Below are positions 25,447-34,031 of a stretch of DNA of 40,657 nucleotides, piece by piece. Location: contig DATMNI010000473.1 in assembly GCA_035570275.1 (NCBI GenBank), positions 1-40,657 on the forward strand, given 5' to 3'. The notes beneath the pieces were generated by a model. The model was not told the origin of the DNA. It saw nothing but the letters and a program-made list of their open reading frames with translations, and ran no database searches. The translations under genes and the position numbers were made by a program. Each line of letters opens with the position of its first letter. Position 1 is the stretch's first letter. The stretch is from DATMNI01 sp035570275. GTDB lineage: Bacteria > Acidobacteriota > Terriglobia > Bryobacterales > Bryobacteraceae.

Positions 25447-25998
25447 CAAGCGGTTTCCCGATACGTTGGTGAACTTCTGAAACGGCGTACTAAGTCGCTC
25501 CGCGCCGCTCGCCTGGAGTCCGGCATCTTCACCACCTGCCTCAATGAGACCGTCGACGAAAGGGACAGGCCCATGATCCTCCTGGCTCCGGACATGGTCG
25601 ATGGCGACATCGAAGTTACCCGCCAACAGAACCGAAACTACTGCCTAACGGAAGGCTTCCACAGCATCGCCAAAAAGTCCAACGCCATTGGGCTGTTCCT
25701 GCGCTATCAGGCCCAGTTCGAACGCCTGTACCGCTGCGCGGTCGAGGAATTCGACCGCCTCAAAGCCCTGCGCCACGAATTACCACACGAACCCATTTCC
25801 GACCCCCAACCCGAACCAACCGAACCCACTTGCCCCCCTTCCCAACCGAACCCAATTCCACTCGAACCGGTGGGTCCCGCCCCCAGTCCGGCCACCGGCC
25901 ACCGGCATCCAGCCACCGGCATCCAGCCACCGGCGTCCGGCCACCGGCATCCGGCCACCGGCCACGCCATCCCGCGTCCGTTCGCGGAGTTATACTAA
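25447..25998 (+). pseudogene. Possible fragment of a hypothetical protein gene
   Basis: An open frame runs from just after a TAG at 25444 to 25998, with its first ATG at 25573. The stretch SNAIGLFLRYQAQFERLYRCAVEEFDRLKALRHELPHEPI resembles the C-terminal tail of hypothetical proteins seen repeatedly in Acidobacteria, usually preceded by about 150 residues that are absent here. After it the sequence is proline-rich and built partly on a 14-bp tandem repeat. I read it as a 3-prime remnant or a diverged small gene. The 130 bases between the hairpin repeat and this frame contain nothing recognised. Confidence 0.35.
25892..25960 (+). repeat. 14-bp tandem repeat
   Basis: Four consecutive units of CCACCGGCATCCAG (25899-25912, 25913-25926, 25927-25940, 25941-25954), the last two with small changes (GTCC, CCGG), flanked by half units. 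The unit length is not a multiple of three. Confidence 0.75.
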
Positions 25999-26106
25999 GG
26001 GTTTGATAGCATCAGACCCTCTTCTCGCATCCTGTGCCACGGGTGTGACTAGAGAATCCGGGCGCATGTCACCCGCCCTAAATATCGCCCAAATCAGGAC
26101 CTACGC

Positions 26107-26811
26107 ATGAGCGCAATTGCGATCAATCCCATCCATCGGGCCGTCCGCTTTTACGATGCCCCCATCGGCAAAAAGGCCGTCATGGCCGTCACCGGCGTGA
26201 TGCTCTTCGGCTACGTAATCGCGCACCTCCTGGGCAATCTCCAGATCTATTCCGCCGACCGCGACCAGATCAACCGCTACGCAGCCTTCCTTCATGACCC
26301 GGCCACTGCCACCGCTTTGTGGACGGCGCGCTCGGTGCTGCTGGCGGCCGTAGTAATGCACATCGTGGCTTCCATCCAGTTGTGGAAGTTGAAAAGGGAT
26401 GCGCGACCCATCCAGTACGTCAAGAAGGCGGACGTCCCCACGTCATACGCGGCTCGCACCATGATGTGGAGCGGCCCCATCGTCGCCGCCTTCGTCGTCT
26501 TCCACGTTCTGCACCTCACCGTGGGCGCGGTGCTGCCGCTGCAGGAGCTGAGCCCGAACCATCCCGATGTCCGCACTAACGTGATCGGCGGATTCATGAA
26601 TCCGGCGGTCAGCGGCTTTTACATCCTGGCGATGATCTTGTTGTGCATGCACCTCTATCATGGGCTCTGGAGCATGTTCCAGTCCCTGGGCTTCAGCCAC
26701 CCGCGCTACACTCCGCTTCTCAAGAAGGGCGCGGCGCTGGTCGCCATCCTGATCGCCATCGGCAATTGCTCGATTCCGGTTGCCGTGATGGTGGGTTTGT
26801 TGACAACGTAA
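26107..26811 (+). CDS. sdhC: Succinate dehydrogenase cytochrome b subunit
   Basis: A 234-residue membrane protein of the b558 type (the diheme, five-helix form used in menaquinone-linked complexes, as in Bacteroidetes and Bacillus). Five hydrophobic helices are seen. Haem-ligand His candidates lie in FGYVIAHLLGNLQIY, VVMHIVASIQLW, VFHVLHLTVGAV and LCMHLYHGLWSMFQSLG. It anchors SdhA and SdhB to the cytoplasmic membrane and passes electrons to quinone. AGGA precedes the ATG. It is the first gene of a tight sdhCAB operon; no separate sdhD is present, as expected for this type. Confidence 0.93.
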   Translation: MSAIAINPIHRAVRFYDAPIGKKAVMAVTGVMLFGYVIAHLLGNLQIYSADRDQINRYAAFLHDPATATALWTARSVLLAAVVMHIVASIQLWKLKRDARPIQYVKKADVPTSYAARTMMWSGPIVAAFVVFHVLHLTVGAVLPLQELSPNHPDVRTNVIGGFMNPAVSGFYILAMILLCMHLYHGLWSMFQSLGFSHPRYTPLLKKGAALVAILIAIGNCSIPVAVMVGLLTT

Positions 26812-26866
26812 CGTAGGCCGGGGCACCCTTGTGGGTCCGCCTCCGAATTACTCAAGGACACCAGCA

Positions 26867-28780
26867 ATGGAACTGAATTCAAAATCTCCGGCCGGCCCGA
26901 TCGATACGCGATGGGAGCGGCAGCGCTTTAATCTCAAGCTGGTGAATCCGGCCAACAAGCGCAAGTACAGCGTGATCGTGGTGGGCACGGGCCTAGCGGG
27001 CGGGGCCGGCGCCGCCAGCCTGGCCGAGTTGGGCTATAACGTCAAATGCTTCTGCTTTCAGGATTCGCCGCGCCGCGCCCACTCCATCGCCGCGCAGGGC
27101 GGCATCAATGCCGCCAAGAACTATCACAACGATGGCGACAGCGTCTACCGCCTGTTCTACGATACGGTGAAAGGCGGCGATTTCCGCGCGCGCGAATCCA
27201 ACGTCTACCGCCTGGCGCAGATCAGCCTCAACATCATCGACCAATGCGTGGCCCAAGGCGTGCCGTTCGCCCGCGAATACTCGGGCTACCTGGATAACCG
27301 CTCCTTCGGCGGCGCCCAGGTTTCCCGCACGTTCTACGCCCGCGGCCAGACGGGCCAGCAACTGCTCCTGGGCGCTTACCAGGCGTTGGAAAAGGAAATC
27401 GGCAAGGGCACGGTGAAGATGTTCCCGCGCACCGAAATGCTGGACCTGATCGTGATCGATGGCAAGGCGCGCGGCATTGTGACCCGCAATCTGATCACCG
27501 GCACGGTGGAATCCCACCTGGCCGACGCGGTGGTGCTGGGCACCGGCGGCTACGGCAATGTCTACTACCTCTCCACCAACGCCAAGGGCTCCAACGCCAC
27601 CGCCATCTGGCGAGCGCACAAGCGCGGCGCGCTGTTCGCCAACCCCTGCTTCACCCAGATCCACCCCACCTGCATTCCGGTTTCGGGCGAGTACCAGTCC
27701 AAGCTCACCCTGATGAGCGAATCGCTGCGCAACGACGGGCGCGTGTGGGTGCCGTTGCAAAAGGGCGACAAGCGGCCGCCCAGCCAGATTCCGGAAGCCG
27801 AGCGCGATTACTACCTGGAGCGCAAGTATCCCAGTTTCGGCAACCTGGTGCCGCGCGACGTGGCCTCGCGCAACGCCAAGCAGGTCTGCGACGAAGGCCG
27901 CGGCGTGGGCGAAACCGGCCTGGCGGTTTATTTGGATTTCCGCGACGCCATCCAGCGCGTGGGCCAGAGCCTCATCAAAGAGCGCTACGGCAACCTGTTC
28001 GACATGTACCAGCGCATCACCGGCGAAGATCCCTACAAGGAGCCGATGCGCATCTTTCCGGCCATCCACTACGTCATGGGCGGCCTTTGGGTGGATTACA
28101 ACCTGATGTCCACCGTCCCGGGACTGTACGTGATCGGCGAGGCCAACTTCTCCGACCACGGGGCCAACCGCCTGGGCGCCAGCGCCCTCATGCAGGGCCT
28201 GGCGGACGGTTACTTCGTCCTGCCCAACACCATTGGCGACTACCTGGCTACCACCAAATTCGAGAAAGTGGATGTCTCGCACGCCGCCGTTGTCGACGCC
28301 GAAAGCAATGTCGCGGCCATCACCCGCCGGCTGCTCGACAACAAGGGCACGCGCTCGGTGGATTCCTACCATCGCGAATTGGGCAAGATCATGTGGGAGC
28401 ACTGCGGCATGGCCCGCACGGCCGAAGGGCTCAAGGAGGCGCTCTCCAGGATCCCCGTGCTGCGGCAACAATTCTGGAGCGACGTGAGGGTGCTGGGCAC
28501 CGGCGAGGAACTCAACCAGTCGCTTGAAAAAGCCGGGCGCGTGGCCGATTTCTTCGAGTTGGCGGAGTTGATGTGCCTGGACGCGCTGGAGCGCAACGAA
28601 TCCTGCGGCGGTCATTTCCGCGAAGAATATCAGACGCCGGAAGGCGAAGCGGCGCGCGACGACGAACGCTACTCCTATGCGGCGGCATGGGAATTCCAAG
28701 GCGTGGGAAAAGCGCCCGTGCTCCACAAAGAGCCGCTGACTTTTGAATACGTGCACCCCTCGCAACGGAGCTACAAGTAA
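26867..28780 (+). CDS. sdhA: Succinate dehydrogenase flavoprotein subunit
   Basis: A 637-residue protein; the ATG at 26867 with AGGA upstream is preferred to a GTG at 26831. FAD-binding motif VVGTGLAGGAGAASLAELGY, the flavin-attachment His region RRAHSIAAQGGINAAKNYHNDGDS, the substrate region QIHPTCIP and SESLRNDGRVWVP, and the C-terminal FAD region GLYVIGEANFSDHGANRLGASALMQGLADG are all present. It oxidises succinate to fumarate in the citric acid cycle. Its length fits the Bacteroidetes/Bacillus-type SdhA. The stop overlaps the sdhB start by one base (TAATG). Confidence 0.95.
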   Translation: MELNSKSPAGPIDTRWERQRFNLKLVNPANKRKYSVIVVGTGLAGGAGAASLAELGYNVKCFCFQDSPRRAHSIAAQGGINAAKNYHNDGDSVYRLFYDTVKGGDFRARESNVYRLAQISLNIIDQCVAQGVPFAREYSGYLDNRSFGGAQVSRTFYARGQTGQQLLLGAYQALEKEIGKGTVKMFPRTEMLDLIVIDGKARGIVTRNLITGTVESHLADAVVLGTGGYGNVYYLSTNAKGSNATAIWRAHKRGALFANPCFTQIHPTCIPVSGEYQSKLTLMSESLRNDGRVWVPLQKGDKRPPSQIPEAERDYYLERKYPSFGNLVPRDVASRNAKQVCDEGRGVGETGLAVYLDFRDAIQRVGQSLIKERYGNLFDMYQRITGEDPYKEPMRIFPAIHYVMGGLWVDYNLMSTVPGLYVIGEANFSDHGANRLGASALMQGLADGYFVLPNTIGDYLATTKFEKVDVSHAAVVDAESNVAAITRRLLDNKGTRSVDSYHRELGKIMWEHCGMARTAEGLKEALSRIPVLRQQFWSDVRVLGTGEELNQSLEKAGRVADFFELAELMCLDALERNESCGGHFREEYQTPEGEAARDDERYSYAAAWEFQGVGKAPVLHKEPLTFEYVHPSQRSYK

Positions 28781-29526
28781 TGCGAATCATCCTCCATATC
28801 TGGCGGCAGCGCAGTGCCATCGATGCGGGCCGCATGGTGCGTTACGAGATGCCCAACGTCAACGAGGAAATGTCGTTCCTGGAGATGCTGGACGTTCTGA
28901 ACGAGGACCTGATCGGCAGGAACGAAGACCCCGTCGCGTTCGACCACGATTGCCGCGAGGGCATCTGCGGCACCTGCGGCTGCATGGTGAACGGCATGGC
29001 CCACGGTCCGCTTCCCGGCACCACGCTATGCCAACTCCACATGCGCCATTTCAAGGATGGCGATGAATTGTACCTGGAGCCCTGGCGGGCGCGCGCCTTT
29101 CCGGTGGTGAAGGACCTGGTGGTGGACCGCAGCGCCTTCGACCGCATCATCGCCGCCGGCGGCTACATTTCGGTGGCGACCGGCAGCGCGCCCGATGGCA
29201 ACGCCATGCTGGTGCCCAAGGCGGACGCCGAAAGCTCCATGGACGCCGCCGCCTGCATCGGCTGCGGGGCCTGCGTGGCCATGTGCCCGAACGCCGCCGC
29301 CGCGCTCTTCACCGGCGCCAAGATCGCCCACTTGGGCCTGCTGCCGCAAGGCCAGCCTGAGCGCGGTCAGCGGGCGATTGCGATGGTGGCGCAGGCGAAG
29401 CAGGAACTGTTCGGAAGCTGCACCAATATCGGCGAGTGCGAAGCCGTCTGCCCCAAGGAGATCAAGCTCGAAGTGATCGCCAGGATGAACCGGGATTTTA
29501 TTAAGGCGAGTTTGCGGGGGAGATAG
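28780..29526 (+). CDS. sdhB: Succinate dehydrogenase iron-sulfur subunit
   Basis: A 248-residue protein carrying electrons from the flavin to the quinone site through three clusters. The 2Fe-2S ligands are in CREGICGTCGCMVNG with a later LCQLHM; the 4Fe-4S and 3Fe-4S ligands are in CIGCGACVAMCPNAAA and CTNIGECEAVCPKEI. The sequence ends CPKEIKLEVIARMNRDFIKA plus SLRGR. The start overlaps the sdhA stop. A diverged copy of the last 30 codons occurs near 37.5 kb. Confidence 0.95.
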   Translation: MRIILHIWRQRSAIDAGRMVRYEMPNVNEEMSFLEMLDVLNEDLIGRNEDPVAFDHDCREGICGTCGCMVNGMAHGPLPGTTLCQLHMRHFKDGDELYLEPWRARAFPVVKDLVVDRSAFDRIIAAGGYISVATGSAPDGNAMLVPKADAESSMDAAACIGCGACVAMCPNAAAALFTGAKIAHLGLLPQGQPERGQRAIAMVAQAKQELFGSCTNIGECEAVCPKEIKLEVIARMNRDFIKASLRGR

Positions 29527-29786
29527 GCGGGGCTGCGGTTTGGGCGTGATAGCCAGGTTGAGGTTACCGACGATCAGCGGACCGAGGCCGACTTGTCGGG
29601 AGTAATATTGCGACCGTCCTCGAACGCAGTTTCCGACAGGGTGTTCCCCATAGGCGGCCGAAACGCGTCTTCTGTCGCGCCGACCATTCAAAGGCCTCAG
29701 CGAGCTGTGAGTTCGAGTCGTGTTCAACGCCAAACATGCGCTGTCTGAACCTATAGAGCGAACGGCGCTTCGGCGCGCGCCAGAAT
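29527..29786. other. Intergenic stretch between sdhB and the IS21-like element
   Basis: No gene is supported here. Reading frames on the minus strand are shadows of sdhB or lack any family features. A small inverted repeat (GGCGCTTCGGCGC) lies at its right edge, just outside the putative element end. Confidence 0.4.
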
Positions 29787-29985
29787 TGACCCGCCTCTGC
29801 TTTCCAAAAGTGACCCAGGCGGTCTGTAGCTGAGGTCTGGGCCAGAACGATGGTGTCCCCCCGCGCGAGATTTCCAAGCGCAGTATCAGTTACATTGTTG
29901 ATTTCGTAGTTGAGCCGGAGGTTTGCGCCCTGGAGAGGAGTGGATTCCCCTCCAGGGCAGGAGCTTCTGGGAGTCATCACCTCCC

Positions 29986-30490
29986 ATGGGCCCTCCCGAG
30001 AATCCTACAGGTCATCCCGAAAATCAAGAGGGTGGGCGGAAGCGATTGCCCCGTCGGCCGCGGATGCGGCGCTGTCTGCTGAAAGGGTGCGAGGAGCGCT
30101 TCGCTCCCCGGCAGGCGCGCCAGCGTTATTGCAGCGAAGAGTGCCGGGAAGCGGCGCGGGAATGGTCGCACTGGAAGGCCCAGGAAAGATACCGGGCGAC
30201 CCGGGCCGGCAAGCAGCAACGGAACGGTCAAAGCCGACGCTACCGGGAGCGCGTGAAAAGCCGGAAGCCCGCAGAGCCAGAGGCAGTTAACGAGGCGGCG
30301 AGGGTAATCACTACAGAACATTTTTTTCGGTCATTGCTGCGACCGGCCTGGCTGCTATGAGAGATTCGCGCCGCAGCGGCGAAGTCCCTTGCAGCACTTC
30401 TGCTCGCCAGAGTGCCGGCGCGCGTTGGAACGCGTCCGGGAACGGGAGCAGCGCTGGAAACAGGGGCGCGATTTAAGCCGGAGATATTGA
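29986..30490 (+). pseudogene. Tandem zinc-finger protein gene, frame broken at a T7 tract
   Basis: From the ATG at 29986 the frame encodes MRRCLLKGCEERF ... RYCSEECREAAREW (C-x4-C ... C-x3-C), then stops at 30360. In the frame one base over, from the T7 run at 30321-30327, a second homologous finger appears: CDRPGCYERFAP ... HFCSPECRRALERV, ending RRY and TGA at 30488-30490. With six T residues the whole would be a single 167-residue two-finger protein. So there is a one-base insertion, a sequencing error, or a slippage/+1 frameshift site. It lies 37 bases before the ParB-like gene. DNA or RNA binding within the element is inferred. Confidence 0.6.
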
Positions 30491-30527
30491 TCGGCTGGCG
30501 GCACTCGGCTTACATTCAGCCTGTCCG

Positions 30528-31634
30528 ATGCAACTGGAGTTTCACCAACTCGACCGGCGCTGGGAGCACCTACGGGTGCGCCATGCGGCGCGGCAGCGGC
30601 GGCTGTTGGCGTCGTTGGCCGAGAGCGGCCAGCAAACGCCCATCGTGGTGGTGGCGGCTGAAGGCCAGGCGGACCGCTACGTGGTGATCGACGGCTACAA
30701 GCGAATCGTGGCGCTGGAGCAACTGGGGCGGGACACGGTGGAAGTGGTGGTGTGGCCGATGAGCGAGGCTGCGGCCGTGCTGCTGGACCGGTCGCTGCGA
30801 CTGAGCGAACACGAGACGGCGCTGGAGGTGGGCTGGCTATTGGCGGAGTTGGAGCGGCGCTTCGACTACGGGCTGGATGAGTTGGCGCGCCGGTTCGATC
30901 GCAGTGTGAGCTGGGTGTCGCGGCGGCTGGCGCTGGCGGAGGTTCTGCCGGAAGCGATCCAGCAGCAGGTGCGCGAGGGCAAGATTCTGGCGCAGGTGGC
31001 GATGAAGTTTCTGGTGCCGGTGGCACGCCAAAGCCTGGAGGACTGCCAGCGGATGGCCGCCATCTTCGCCGAACACCACTGCGATACGCGCCAAGCCGGC
31101 CAACTGTATGCCGCATGGCGCAAGGGGGCACCCGCAATCCGCAAACGGATTCTGGATGATCCCGAGCTGTTTTTCAAAACGCAGCGGCAAGCGCAGGAGA
31201 CAGCCCCGGCCGGTACTGGCGCCGAGCTGTTACGCGATCTGGAGATGGTGGTGGCGATTGTGAACCGCGCGCAGCGGCGGCTGGCGGGCGCCGCTGCCAC
31301 CGAGGTGGACCACCAGCAAGCGAAAGCCGCGCGGCATCAGATCGAGCGCATTCAAAGCCAACTCCGCCGCATCGACGAAGAAATCCTACCGGAGAAGAAA
31401 CCACATGTTGAGCCAAGCGCAACGCACCACGATTCTGGAACTGAATGCGCAGCAAGTGAGCAAACGGGAGATCGCGCTGGTGCTGGGGATCTCCCGCGTG
31501 GCGGTGCGCAAAGTTCTGCGCTCCAACTCCACCACCGTGCCGGAGTTGCAGCGTCCGGAGAAAGCCGAGCCTCACCGGCAACAGATCCTGGAGCTTTTCG
31601 AGCAGTGCAAGGGGAATCTCGTGCGAGTCCATGA
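30528..31634 (+). CDS. ParB/RepB-like protein associated with IS21 genes
   Basis: Up to 368 residues. Residues about 1-90 match the ParB N-terminal (Srx-like) domain, with VVIDGYKRIVALEQLGRDTVEVVVWPM. About 95-170 is a ParB-type helix-turn-helix region, including YGLDELARRFDRSVSWVSRRLALAEVLP and EAIQQQVREGKI. The rest is helical and Gln/Arg-rich. The last about 75 residues overlap the start of istA in another frame and look like istA shadow sequence, so an ancestral stop may have been lost. ParB relatives bind specific DNA sites with CTP; a role in element targeting, end binding or maintenance is inferred from position only. Confidence 0.75.
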   Translation: MQLEFHQLDRRWEHLRVRHAARQRRLLASLAESGQQTPIVVVAAEGQADRYVVIDGYKRIVALEQLGRDTVEVVVWPMSEAAAVLLDRSLRLSEHETALEVGWLLAELERRFDYGLDELARRFDRSVSWVSRRLALAEVLPEAIQQQVREGKILAQVAMKFLVPVARQSLEDCQRMAAIFAEHHCDTRQAGQLYAAWRKGAPAIRKRILDDPELFFKTQRQAQETAPAGTGAELLRDLEMVVAIVNRAQRRLAGAAATEVDHQQAKAARHQIERIQSQLRRIDEEILPEKKPHVEPSATHHDSGTECAASEQTGDRAGAGDLPRGGAQSSALQLHHRAGVAASGESRASPATDPGAFRAVQGESRASP

Positions 31635-32805
31635 GGAACTGCTGGCGGGCGGCGCGAAATTATCGTATACCGCGTTAACGGCGTTCTGCCGGCGGCACCG
31701 AATCGGATATGCGCCGCCAACGCCGGCGGGCCAGTATGATTTTGCGCCCGGCGAGGAGATTCAGCATGACACGTCTCCCCACGAGCTCGAACTGGGCGGC
31801 AAGAAACGCAAGGTGCAGACCGCGTCTGCGGTGCTGTGTTATTCGCGGATGCTGTTCTTCCAGTGTTATCCAAATTTCCGGCGTTTCGATTGCAAGGTGT
31901 TTCTCACCGAGGCGTTGCGATTCATGGGTGGCGCGACCACTCGCGTCATGATCGATAACACGCACGTGGTAGTACTGCGTGGCAGCGGACGCGACATGGT
32001 GCCGGTCCCGGAGATGGCCGCCTTTGGAGAGCGCTTCGGCTTTCAGTTCGTGGCGCACGCGATTGGGAATGCGAACCGTTCGGGGCGCGTGGAGCGCCCC
32101 TTCCATTTCATCGAGAATAACTTTCTGGCCGGACGCACCTTCAGCAGTTGGGAGGATCTGAATCAGCGGGCGCGGGAGTGGTGCGATAAGGTCAACTCGA
32201 CTTATAAGAAACATATCCGCGCGGTTCCCCGTGAGCTGTTCGCAGTCGAGCGACTGCACCTGAAGCCGCTGCCGGCATGGATTCCGGAAGTCTACCGGCT
32301 GCAGCAGCGGCTGGTGGATATCGAAGGGTATGTCGCGCTGAACAGCAACCGCTATTCGGTCCCGGTGGACTGGATCGGCCGCCGCGTGGAGGTGCGCGAG
32401 ACCAGGGACAAGATCGAGATTCAACTCGATGCACGCCGCCTGGTGACACACCGGCGCATTGCCGAAGCCGAGCACCAGCGAGTGATGCTGGCCGAACACC
32501 GGCCGCCGCGCGGCCCGAGAGACGCGCGCCCCGATCCGCATCCCGAAGAGAAGGCCATCATCACGGCCGCGCCCGAACTGGCCGAGTATGTCGTGGGGTT
32601 GAAACAACGGAGCCGCAAGGTGGTCACACTTGCCCTGCGGCAACTGCTGCGTCTGGTGCGGGAGTATCCACGGGAACCGCTGCTGGGCGCCGTGCGCGAG
32701 GCCGGCCGGTATGGTCTTTACGATCTGGATCGGCTGGAACGGATGATCTTGCGCCGCGTGACGCGCGAATACTTTCTGCTCGAAGAAGAATCCGGCGATG
32801 ACTGA
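31405..32805 (+). CDS. istA: IS21-family transposase IstA
   Basis: A 466-residue DDE transposase. The N-terminal helix-turn-helix is SKREIALVLGISRVAVRKVLRS. The catalytic core has the first Asp in EEIQHDTSPHE (D122), the second in RVMIDNTHVV (D184), and the Glu in RSGRVERPFHFIENNF (E230). The C-terminal part includes YSVPVDWIGRRVEVRET, the beta-barrel typical of the family. It overlaps istB by 8 bases. The catalytic residues are intact, so the element could still be active. It works with the ATPase IstB in target capture and strand transfer. Confidence 0.92.
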   Translation: MLSQAQRTTILELNAQQVSKREIALVLGISRVAVRKVLRSNSTTVPELQRPEKAEPHRQQILELFEQCKGNLVRVHEELLAGGAKLSYTALTAFCRRHRIGYAPPTPAGQYDFAPGEEIQHDTSPHELELGGKKRKVQTASAVLCYSRMLFFQCYPNFRRFDCKVFLTEALRFMGGATTRVMIDNTHVVVLRGSGRDMVPVPEMAAFGERFGFQFVAHAIGNANRSGRVERPFHFIENNFLAGRTFSSWEDLNQRAREWCDKVNSTYKKHIRAVPRELFAVERLHLKPLPAWIPEVYRLQQRLVDIEGYVALNSNRYSVPVDWIGRRVEVRETRDKIEIQLDARRLVTHRRIAEAEHQRVMLAEHRPPRGPRDARPDPHPEEKAIITAAPELAEYVVGLKQRSRKVVTLALRQLLRLVREYPREPLLGAVREAGRYGLYDLDRLERMILRRVTREYFLLEEESGDD

Positions 32806-33523
32806 AGAACTGGAACAACTGCTGAAGAATCTCAAGCTGCGGCGCATTCTGGAAACCTATGAAGAACAGTTGCGCGCCGCCGACAAGGACGACATCAGTT
32901 ATTCGGAGTTCGTCACGCGTCTGGTGCGCGCGCAGTTTCAGGCCAGGCAGGAGGGCGCGTTGGAATGGCGCATCCGGCGCGCTAATCTGCCTGAGCGCTG
33001 GTCGCTGGAGACGTTTCCTTATGCCCGCCAACCGGGCGTGAACCGCAAACAGATTCGCGGGTTTGCGGAGTTGGAGTTCATCGCCAAGGCGGAAAATATC
33101 GTCCTGGTCGGGGAAACCGGGAGAGGCAAGACCGGATTGGCTTGTGGTCTGCTGCTGAAGGCGCTGGAGAATGGTTACCGCTGTCAGTTCGTCAAGGCCC
33201 AGGATTTATTCGACGAGATGTACGCCTCGCTGGCGGACCGTTCCTCGCGTCAGTTGCTCAAGCGCCTGGCCCGCCTGGACGTCCTTTTGATCGACGAATT
33301 TGGGTATTTGAATCTGAAACCGGAGCAATCGAACATCTTCTTCAAGCTGATGGAGGAGCGTTACCGCCAGCATTCCACAATCATTACAACGAATCTGGTG
33401 TATGACGAGTGGCCGAACTTCTTGGGCAATCGCCCGATGGTGGAAGCGCTGCTGAGCCGTCTGCGGCACTACTGCCACACCGTGCACATTGACGGGCCGT
33501 CGCTGCGCCCGCCACAAAGTTGA
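32798..33523 (+). CDS. istB: IS21-family helper ATPase IstB
   Basis: A 241-residue AAA+ protein related to DnaC/DnaI. Walker A is GETGRGKTGLACG (from residue 105), Walker B LLIDEFGYL (about 163-171), and sensor-1 TIITTNLVYDEWPNF. The N-terminus (LEQLLKNLKLRRILETYEEQL) is the usual helical adaptor that contacts IstA. It starts inside the end of istA, so translation is coupled. It forms ATP-dependent oligomers on target DNA and activates IstA. Confidence 0.92.
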   Translation: MTEELEQLLKNLKLRRILETYEEQLRAADKDDISYSEFVTRLVRAQFQARQEGALEWRIRRANLPERWSLETFPYARQPGVNRKQIRGFAELEFIAKAENIVLVGETGRGKTGLACGLLLKALENGYRCQFVKAQDLFDEMYASLADRSSRQLLKRLARLDVLLIDEFGYLNLKPEQSNIFFKLMEERYRQHSTIITTNLVYDEWPNFLGNRPMVEALLSRLRHYCHTVHIDGPSLRPPQS

Positions 33524-33531
33524 GGCGTACG

Positions 33532-33867
33532 ATGGCGGACGACGGCCACGGCCAGGAAGGGTACATTCGCCAGATTTTGGAGGCGTACCGCAAAACGCCG
33601 GGTACGATGGGAACCGTCCGCCGTGCGGACCGCTTGCTGGCCGCGCAACTCTACCAACGCGGCGTGGCCGTGAGCGTGATCGAAAACGCATTCGTGCTGG
33701 CGGCGGCGCGCCGCCTGATGCGGTCCGCGGATGCCCCGCCGTTGGGCACGGTTCGCTCGTTGGCTTATTTCCTTCCCGTGATCGAGGAAGTGCTCGACAT
33801 GCGCGTCAGCCCGGAGTACTTCCAGTACATACGCCGCAAGCTCGAACGAATCGCCCGCGATCGGTAG
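33532..33867 (+). CDS. Small protein following istB, function unknown
   Basis: A 111-residue protein from the ATG at 33532, 8 bases after the istB stop. Conserved-looking, fully helical sequence: GYIRQILEAYRKTPGTMGTVRRADRLLAAQLYQRGV, SVIENAFVLAAARRLMR, LGTVRSLAYFLPVIEEVL and SPEYFQYIRRKLERI. It has no known domain that I can name. Position as the last gene of the element suggests an accessory transposition or regulatory factor. Coding likelihood is supported by codon use and a compact open frame. Confidence 0.65.
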   Translation: MADDGHGQEGYIRQILEAYRKTPGTMGTVRRADRLLAAQLYQRGVAVSVIENAFVLAAARRLMRSADAPPLGTVRSLAYFLPVIEEVLDMRVSPEYFQYIRRKLERIARDR

Positions 33868-33876
33868 GTCACCACG

Positions 33877-33984
33877 CGCGCCTTTGGCGCGGATGATAGA
33901 ACACCAACCCGCACGCCTTCGGCGTGGATAATACTGCTTGCTCGTTTCACTCCACACAAAAACACGCCTTCGGCGTGGATAATA
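33877..33984 (+). repeat. Three hairpin repeats near the right end of the IS21-like element
   Basis: CACGCCTTCGGCGTG followed by GATAATA occurs at 33912-33933 and 33963-33984 without a mismatch. A degenerate copy (CGCGCCTTTGGCGCG, then GATGATA) lies at 33877-33898. Each forms a stem with a TTCG-type loop. They could be transposase or ParB-like binding sites, or 3-prime hairpins of the operon. Confidence 0.75.
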
Positions 33985-34031
33985 GCCCCTGACCTTGCTC
34001 CCGTTCCCAGTCCCGTTCTCAGAGGGGGTCA

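Larger units (their letters stand above)
29787..34031 (+). mobile_element. IS21-like element of about 4.2 kb with passenger genes
   Basis: TGACCCGCCTCTG at 29787-29799 is matched by TGACCCCCTCTG, reverse complement of 34020-34031. Ends of the form TG...CA are usual in IS21-family elements. A second TGACCC lies at 29811 on the left, as IS21 ends often hold multiple repeats. Inside are, in order, a broken zinc-finger gene, a ParB-like gene, istA, istB and a small gene, all on the plus strand. I see no target duplication (left flank ends AGAAT, right flank begins CTTCA), so the true ends may differ by some tens of bases. Classical IS21 elements of about 2-2.5 kb hold only istA and istB. Confidence 0.6.

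Noticed and set aside
25899..25954. Possible CRISPR or iteron array
   Set aside because: Units are directly adjacent with no spacers and no replication gene nearby; a simple tandem repeat.
26993..28765. 590-codon minus-strand frame opposite sdhA
   Set aside because: It is a shadow of sdhA; its translation has no family features.
29564..29980. Minus-strand frame between sdhB and the element
   Set aside because: Translation has no recognisable family and runs across the putative element end.
33877..33984. Possible CRISPR array
   Set aside because: Only three units, unequal spacing and no cas genes; better explained as hairpin or binding-site repeats of the IS21-like element.
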